From NCBI GenBank assembly GCA_902167325.1, contig LR632930.1:2914001-2978000 (forward strand): a stretch of 64,000 bases of DNA, given 5' to 3'. Below, one piece after another: positions 59,703-64,000 of this stretch. The notes under the pieces were generated by a model. The model was not told the DNA's origin and searched no databases. It saw only the letters and a list, made by a program, of their open reading frames with translations. The position numbers were made by a program, and so were the translations under genes. Numbering within the stretch: the first letter of the stretch is position 1; every line of letters starts with the position of its first letter. The DNA is from Chitinophaga pinensis (lineage in GTDB: Bacteria; Bacteroidota; Bacteroidia; Chitinophagales; Chitinophagaceae).

Positions 59703-61097
59703 ATGTTCCGCACCCTGATCACCCTATGCTGCCTTGTTACGGCCCTCGCCGCACAGGCGCAAACTACCGTTCCCGAAAAACTGGCGGCCCGTATCCCCGT
59801 CCTCATGCAGCGCGACCGTATCCCCGGGCTTACCATCGCCTACATCGAAAACGGCCGCCCCATCCGGACGCAACACTTTGGTGTGGCTAATAATTCCAAC
59901 GGTGCCCATATTACTGACAGCTCCCGTTTCGAAGCGGCATCCCTCACCAAAGTGGTAACCGCATACATGGCATTGCTCATGGCCGGCAGTCATCAGCTCG
60001 ATCTCGATAAACCGCTCTCCGAATACCTCGGTAATACATATGATGTAGGCAACGATCCCCGACTGGCCGGTGTCACGGCCCGCAGAACACTTACCCACAC
60101 CGCCGGCTTCCCTAACTGGCGCAGCGATTCCCTGCTGCGGTTCCTGTTCAGCCCCGGTGAAAAGTTCCAGTATTCAGGGGAAGGGTTTGTGATGCTGGCG
60201 AAAGTGATGGAGAAACTGACGGGTAAAAAGTATTCGGAGCTGGCGAAGGACAGTGTATTCATTCCCCTCGGCATGCATCACAGCAGCATGATATTCGATT
60301 CAACCCTCAGGTCCCATCACGTGCCGCGGCACAACTGGCTGGGGAACACTGCTTACGCTGCCGACTATACAAATCAAAACGCCGCTGCCAGCCTGCGAAC
60401 CACGGCGGCAGACTATGCCATATTCCTTTCCGCACTCATGGCCGGCTACCGCCTCGATCCCACACTGCACCTCGAAATGTTTACGCCGCATGCATACCCG
60501 GATGCACAGAAGATGCCTGGCGTTGCATGGGGGCTGGGTGTGGGGCTTGACAGTTCAGCTACCGGCAGGTACGCCTGGCACTGGGGCGATCAGGGCGACA
60601 GCCGCGCGCTTTTCGTTATCGATCCGGCGAAGCGGAATGGCATCGTATATTTCACTAACAGCGCCAACGGACTATCCGCCGCGGCAGACATACTGGCCAT
60701 TGCCCCCGGTGGCCGGCAGGATGGTGTGGTGGAATGGGTAGCTTACGGGAAGTTCGATGGTAAGGCAGAAAAGGTGGTTCGGTCCATCCATCAACTGGGC
60801 GGCGAAAAAGCCATTAAAAAGCACGTAGCGGAGCGGAAGCAAAAGATCGGGGAAGATCAGATGAACATGATCGGTTACGAACTACTCCGCAACAAAAGGT
60901 ATGCTGATGCCATTGCCGTGTTTAAACAGAATACGGTGGACTACCCGGCGTCTGCCAATGTGTGGGATAGTCTTGCAGAAGGTTATATGGAGAACGGGGA
61001 TACAGCACAGGCTGTCGCCTATTACGAAAAAACACTCCGCATGAAGCCGGATAATCCCAATGCAGTGGAAATGCTGAAGAAGCTGCAGGGTAAATAG
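59703..61097 (+). CDS. Secreted serine hydrolase (class C beta-lactamase fold) with C-terminal TPR
   Basis: The 464-residue protein has a signal peptide (MFRTLITLCCLVTALAAQAQ), a beta-lactamase-fold catalytic domain (about 25-330) with Ser80-x-x-Lys83 (AASLTKV) and Tyr157-Ser158-Gly (FQYSGEG), HTAGFP near 132, and a C-terminal TPR region (about 385-464; LLRNKRYADAIAVFKQN, VWDSLAEGYMENGDTAQAVAYYEKTLRM). Such proteins are usually D-Ala-D-Ala- or D-amino acid-directed esterases or peptidases; true beta-lactamase activity is not implied. A KTG-like third motif appears as HWGDQG near 297. Confidence 0.9.
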   Translation: MFRTLITLCCLVTALAAQAQTTVPEKLAARIPVLMQRDRIPGLTIAYIENGRPIRTQHFGVANNSNGAHITDSSRFEAASLTKVVTAYMALLMAGSHQLDLDKPLSEYLGNTYDVGNDPRLAGVTARRTLTHTAGFPNWRSDSLLRFLFSPGEKFQYSGEGFVMLAKVMEKLTGKKYSELAKDSVFIPLGMHHSSMIFDSTLRSHHVPRHNWLGNTAYAADYTNQNAAASLRTTAADYAIFLSALMAGYRLDPTLHLEMFTPHAYPDAQKMPGVAWGLGVGLDSSATGRYAWHWGDQGDSRALFVIDPAKRNGIVYFTNSANGLSAAADILAIAPGGRQDGVVEWVAYGKFDGKAEKVVRSIHQLGGEKAIKKHVAERKQKIGEDQMNMIGYELLRNKRYADAIAVFKQNTVDYPASANVWDSLAEGYMENGDTAQAVAYYEKTLRMKPDNPNAVEMLKKLQGK

Positions 61098-61249
61098 GGT
61101 TTGCACAGCATCAAAGCTCGATCTGCAATGGCTGCACGATCATCAGGCCAACCGGGGCATCATCACATACAGTTAATGCAGTTATCTAAACAAAATGTTA
61201 ATTGCTGGTGTTGATGATCGTTGTCATGTTTATGCCCTGCACGATTGGG

Positions 61250-61257
61250 TACCTTTG
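61250..61257 (+). promoter_or_regulatory. -7 element of the SDR gene
   Basis: TACCTTTG matches the Bacteroidota -7 element; a TTTA about 17 bases upstream may be the -33. The leader to the ATG at 61334 is about 70 bases. Confidence 0.55.
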
Positions 61258-61333
61258 AAATACTTCAAAACAACACACCCTTTTTATCCCGCCTGACACG
61301 GAACAGTATTGTATCATTCTAAAATATTGGATT

Positions 61334-62092
61334 ATGAAGAGATTGGAAAATAAGGTAGCCCTCATTACAGGAGGCGCAGGCAGTATCGGACAAACGACCG
61401 CAAAGTTATTCCTCGAAGAAGGTGCAAAAGTAGTGCTGGTAGACCTGGATGAAGGCGCCCTGAAAAACATCGCCGGAGCGTTAGGTGCCAACGCTGCATA
61501 TGTAGCGGCCGACGTTACCAAATCAGAAGATGTAAAGCATTATGCAACAGAAGCCGTAAAGCATTTCGGTAAGATCGATATATTCTTTAATAACGCCGGA
61601 ATAGAAGGCGCTGTAGCCCCCATCACCGAGTTTCCTGAAGAGGTGTTCGATAAAGTGATGGCCGTTAACGTACGGGGCGTGTTCCTCGGATGTAAATATG
61701 TGCTGCCGCAAATGAATGACGGCGCCAGTATGATCATTACCTCCTCCGTAGCCGGACTTGGCGGCTCGCCCAACTTCGTGGCCTACGTTACCAGTAAGCA
61801 TGCCACGCTGGGAATTATGAAAACCGCTGCGCTGGAAGCTGCGGCACGCAAGATCCGTGTTAACTCCATTCATCCATCGCCCGTAAATAACAGGATGATG
61901 CGTTCCATCGAAGAGAGCTATGCGCCCGGCAAAGCTGAGGAAATGCAGAAAGGCTTCACAGCCGGTATTCCCCTCGGCCGTTATGCCGAACCGCTGGAGA
62001 TCGCGAAACTGGTATTGTTCCTCGGGTCCGGCGACAGCCAGTTTATCACCGGCGCACAATATGTGATCGACGGTGGGTCAAACGCGAAGTAA
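61334..62092 (+). CDS. Short-chain dehydrogenase/reductase
   Basis: The 252-residue enzyme has the classical SDR set: cofactor motif TGGAGSIG at 12-19, NNAG at 86-89, catalytic Ser138, Tyr151 and Lys155 (YVTSK), and the C-terminal GAQYVIDGGSNA. The acidic Asp37 after the second strand (VLVDLDE) favours NAD(H). Substrate unknown; many members act on sugars or acyl-ACP. It is monocistronic with the promoter at 61250 and the terminator at 62119. Confidence 0.95.
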   Translation: MKRLENKVALITGGAGSIGQTTAKLFLEEGAKVVLVDLDEGALKNIAGALGANAAYVAADVTKSEDVKHYATEAVKHFGKIDIFFNNAGIEGAVAPITEFPEEVFDKVMAVNVRGVFLGCKYVLPQMNDGASMIITSSVAGLGGSPNFVAYVTSKHATLGIMKTAALEAAARKIRVNSIHPSPVNNRMMRSIEESYAPGKAEEMQKGFTAGIPLGRYAEPLEIAKLVLFLGSGDSQFITGAQYVIDGGSNAK

Positions 62093-62118
62093 TCCATACA
62101 TACAAGCACATTAATAAA

Positions 62119-62152
62119 AGCGGCTCCCTGCGAAGGGAGCCGCTATATTTTT
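62119..62152 (+). terminator. Intrinsic terminator after the SDR gene
   Basis: AGCGGCTCCCT (62119-62129) pairs perfectly with AGGGAGCCGCT (62134-62144) around GCGA, and TATATTTTT follows. Confidence 0.9.
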
Positions 62153-62169
62153 GGCCGATAATTTACCGT

Positions 62170-62220
62170 ATCTGTATTAAAGTTGACCGAATGGTATAAA
62201 ACTGTATATTTGATACAGAT
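62170..62220 (+). promoter_or_regulatory. Promoter and inverted-repeat operator of the DinB gene
   Basis: A -33 TTG (62183-62185) and a -7 TATATTTG (62205-62212) are 19 bases apart, the consensus spacing. The half-site ATCTGTAT (62170-62177) faces ATACAGAT (62213-62220), and CTGTAT-N5-ATACAG (62202-62218) is centred on the -7 element. This looks like a repressor site over a strong promoter. Confidence 0.6.
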
Positions 62221-62242
62221 TCACAGCTTAAAACATTAGAAG

Positions 62243-62713
62243 ATGAAATCTGCATCAGTAGAACAGAATATGTGGACCATATTCGCACAATTGCTGGACC
62301 GCGACCTGCAAAAGCTGCACGCTGAGATCAGTGCCTTTTCCGAAGAAAGTAACCTCTGGAAAACCACCGGTTCCATCACCAATCCCGCAGGTAACCTCTG
62401 CCTTCACCTCACCGGTTCCCTCAATCATTTCATCGGCGCTACCCTCGGTAATACCGGCTTCGTGCGCCAGCGCGAAGGGGAGTTTGCCAATAAAAATGTA
62501 CCCCGGCTCGACATGCTCCGGGAGCTTACGGCCACCCGCATAAAATCAGTGGAGATCTTAACAGCGATGCCAGAGGGTTCCCTCGAAGCCACCTTCCCCC
62601 GCAAATTCATGGAGCAGGATGTATCCACCGCCTGGTTCATCACGCACATTCTGACGCATATCAGTTACCATCTCGGACAGGTGAATTACCTCCGCCGCGT
62701 ACTCGAAGGCTGA
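62243..62713 (+). CDS. DinB/DUF1572 family protein
   Basis: The 156-residue four-helix-bundle protein carries the metal-ligand histidines of the DinB superfamily: LTGSLNHFIG near residues 56-65 and ITHILTHISYHLGQVNYLRR near 133-152. Members include bacillithiol- or mycothiol-dependent transferases; Bacteroidota DUF1572 functions are unknown but often stress-linked. The start follows a consensus promoter at 62183-62212 by about 30 bases. Convergent with the gasdermin gene, five bases apart. Confidence 0.9.
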   Translation: MKSASVEQNMWTIFAQLLDRDLQKLHAEISAFSEESNLWKTTGSITNPAGNLCLHLTGSLNHFIGATLGNTGFVRQREGEFANKNVPRLDMLRELTATRIKSVEILTAMPEGSLEATFPRKFMEQDVSTAWFITHILTHISYHLGQVNYLRRVLEG

Positions 62714-62718
62714 GCGGA

Positions 62719-63552
62719 TCAGTCTACCGAAAGCAGCCCCGGGTGAAAGTCGTCATCATCCAGCAGTACCAGCGGGGTGGTTTCTTCTTTTATTTGCCCG
62801 TTAGCCCCTATTGATTTCCGGGGGGTAACATTTTCCATAATGGATACCGAACCGGTTTCAGGGTGGTATTTAAGCTTTACGCACGAGAATGCGAAGGTGA
62901 GGGGGATGGTATTGGTGAATGAGATGGATGTTTTTGCCGTTTTTTCCACTTTCACACCCAGCTTCCCGTCGGCAATAATTTTTTCGATCAGGGGAATGCT
63001 GGCGTCAAAAGAAGTATCGCTGCCGGATTCATCGTTGATGGTAAAAGAAGGGCTTACAATTGCGTCTGTAATTAACAGCATATCGGCCGGTTCTTCGCCG
63101 GTGAATACCCCCAGCGCCGGGTTCCCTGTATCAATGGTGTTGTTCCGCACAGCCTGGCCCAACTGGCCAAGGTCTACCCAGTTGCGCTGAGTATTGCTGA
63201 AGGAGAGAGACATTTCTTTAACCCCTTTCAATACCAGGCCCAGTGTAATGGGGTTGAACTGCAGGGCTTTGAAGAAGCCGTCCAGGATGTTGAAACCGGC
63301 GTTAATATCCATCTTGCGGGTACGTTCCATCGATACATCGGCCACAGGAGTGGTGTTGATACCAATGTTAAAGGCGGCCGTGTCTTTGAGCAGAAACTTC
63401 AGTTCTCCCCTGAATTTCGTTTCATCGTTATGAGAAGCGAGCACGATCAGCGGTGTCATCCTTGCCTCCGGCACTTTAAGTGGTGTGGCGGCGAATGTTT
63501 CCCGGATGTAATCCGTAGTGTTGTTTTTGCAAAGGCGAGATTTGAATGCCAT
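62719..63552 (-). CDS. Bacterial gasdermin-like pore-forming protein
   Basis: The 277-residue protein reads as a bacterial gasdermin (bGSDM). Family-like landmarks in order: Cys8 near the N-terminus (bGSDMs carry a lipidated N-terminal Cys), TPLIVLASHNDETKFRGEL at 33-51, MDINAGFNILDGFFKAL at 81-97, KEMSLSFSN at 112-120, MLLITDAIVSPSFTI at 158-172, IPLIEKI at 186-192, then GKLGVKVEKT and TIPLTFAFSCVKLKY at 215-229. Full-length bGSDMs are 250-300 residues and are kept inactive by a short C-terminal tail; here residues about 240-277 (with TPRKS at 243-247 and an acidic DDDD at 265-268) could be that tail. Cleavage would release a membrane pore and kill the cell. It is 33 bases downstream of a partial SGNH-domain gene, likely the same operon; the protease that cuts it is not visible next to it. 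Confidence 0.8.
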   Translation of the reverse strand: MAFKSRLCKNNTTDYIRETFAATPLKVPEARMTPLIVLASHNDETKFRGELKFLLKDTAAFNIGINTTPVADVSMERTRKMDINAGFNILDGFFKALQFNPITLGLVLKGVKEMSLSFSNTQRNWVDLGQLGQAVRNNTIDTGNPALGVFTGEEPADMLLITDAIVSPSFTINDESGSDTSFDASIPLIEKIIADGKLGVKVEKTAKTSISFTNTIPLTFAFSCVKLKYHPETGSVSIMENVTPRKSIGANGQIKEETTPLVLLDDDDFHPGLLSVD

Positions 63553-63585
63553 GATATGTATTGGTTATGAAGTGATGATTATGGA

Positions 63586-64000
63586 TTAAGACATGGCGGC
63601 AATGAACTTGTCAGCCACCAGCGCAAAACCTTCGTTGGTAGGGTGGATCTCATCGTACCAGCTGTTTCGGTTCACGAGCTTCCTGGCATCGATGTAGGTC
63701 GCATTCTGTGGGAACTCCTGCATCACAGCTTTCAGCTTGTCATTGAACTGATCGAGGATATGGATGAGCAGCCTTTCCCGCTCGTCCTGTTCCCGGATGT
63801 TTTTCTCGATCATGTATTTACCCAGCCAGCTGGTTTTCTTCGGATAAATATCTGTATCAACAGGGATCACGTAATCGTAGCTGTGCGCCAGGATTTTGAT
63901 GTTGGCGTTGTAGGCGATCAGGTCATTAAACATGATTCTGTACCAGTCCTGCAACTGTTGCAACTTTTCAAAAAAGAGCGGTTCCAGGTATTTATTGAGC
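63586..64000 (-). CDS. SGNH/GDSL hydrolase-like C-terminus (gene truncated by window edge)
   Basis: The 138 visible codons are the C-terminal part of a larger protein; the frame is open to the right edge. NANIKILAHSYDYVIP near the start of the visible part resembles a beta-strand and the block III region of SGNH hydrolases, and WYDEIHPTNEGFALVADKFI near the end carries the DxxH catalytic pair (D-E-I-H). The middle is helical and charged. The gasdermin gene follows 33 bases later on the same strand. Known gasdermin neighbours are proteases, so this gene may have a protease domain in its unseen N-terminal part, but nothing here proves it. Confidence 0.6.
   Translation of the reverse strand, partial: LNKYLEPLFFEKLQQLQDWYRIMFNDLIAYNANIKILAHSYDYVIPVDTDIYPKKTSWLGKYMIEKNIREQDERERLLIHILDQFNDKLKAVMQEFPQNATYIDARKLVNRNSWYDEIHPTNEGFALVADKFIAAMS

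Noticed and set aside
62719..63552. Secreted or phage-tail-like protein
   Set aside because: No signal peptide, and the strand order and key blocks fit gasdermin better.

Overview
The window looks like a chromosomal segment from a Bacteroidota bacterium, most probably Chitinophagaceae (Chitinophaga-like). The support is a SusC/SusD pair, two large TonB-dependent receptors, LytS/LytTR and hybrid kinases, DUF1275 and DinB families, a moderate GC content, and repeated promoters with the Bacteroidota -7 element TAnnTTTG. No transposase, integrase, phage gene, rRNA or CRISPR array was found. One tRNA-Leu(CAG) lies at 9714-9800. All assignments come from reading motifs; no database search was run.

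Layout. 1-4.6 kb: start of an ECF sigma factor (cut by the left edge), a SWIM/SNF2 helicase and a secreted SRPBCC protein. 4.7-9.2 kb: a visibly AT-rich block with two Crp/Fnr regulators, a GcvH-like protein without its lipoyl lysine, two paralogous methyltransferases, a small helical protein and a DUF1275 membrane protein. Two promoters in it share a nearly identical 41-bp block with the same FNR-type box at the same distance from the -7 element. 9.7-14.2 kb: tRNA-Leu, DUF5996, a gingipain-like C25 protease, a metallo-beta-lactamase-fold hydrolase and MmcQ/YjbR. 14.2-25.2 kb: a DeoR-regulated amino-sugar locus (SusC, SusD, GH20 hexosaminidase, GntP permease, RidA, PfkB kinase).

25.2-35.9 kb: two divergent operons of cell-death/defence type. 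On the minus strand a CHAT protease is translationally coupled (TAATG) to a STAND NTPase with a membrane helix and a likely beta-propeller. On the plus strand a caspase is followed by a caspase-subtilisin fusion. 36.1-43.2 kb: hybrid kinase, PAS kinase, REC-Crp fusion regulator, coiled-coil protein and universal stress protein. 43.3-50.6 kb: GH43, CBM6-like protein, histidine kinase, RraB-TPR protein, LytS/LytTR pair, NTF2-fold proteins. 50.7-54.8 kb: RpiA, then a DNA-alkylation repair cluster (AlkA; and on the other strand a stand-alone Ada zinc domain, AlkB, Ada lacking that domain, and a 2OG oxygenase). 55-62.7 kb: Oar-like receptor, TraB/GumN, serine hydrolase-TPR, SDR, DinB.

The right end (62.7-64 kb) holds what reads as a bacterial gasdermin, a pore-forming death effector, directly downstream of a truncated gene with an SGNH-hydrolase C-terminus. 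Together with the caspase/CHAT/STAND island this makes the window rich in candidate regulated-cell-death genes: four clan-CD proteases, one subtilisin domain, one STAND sensor and one gasdermin.
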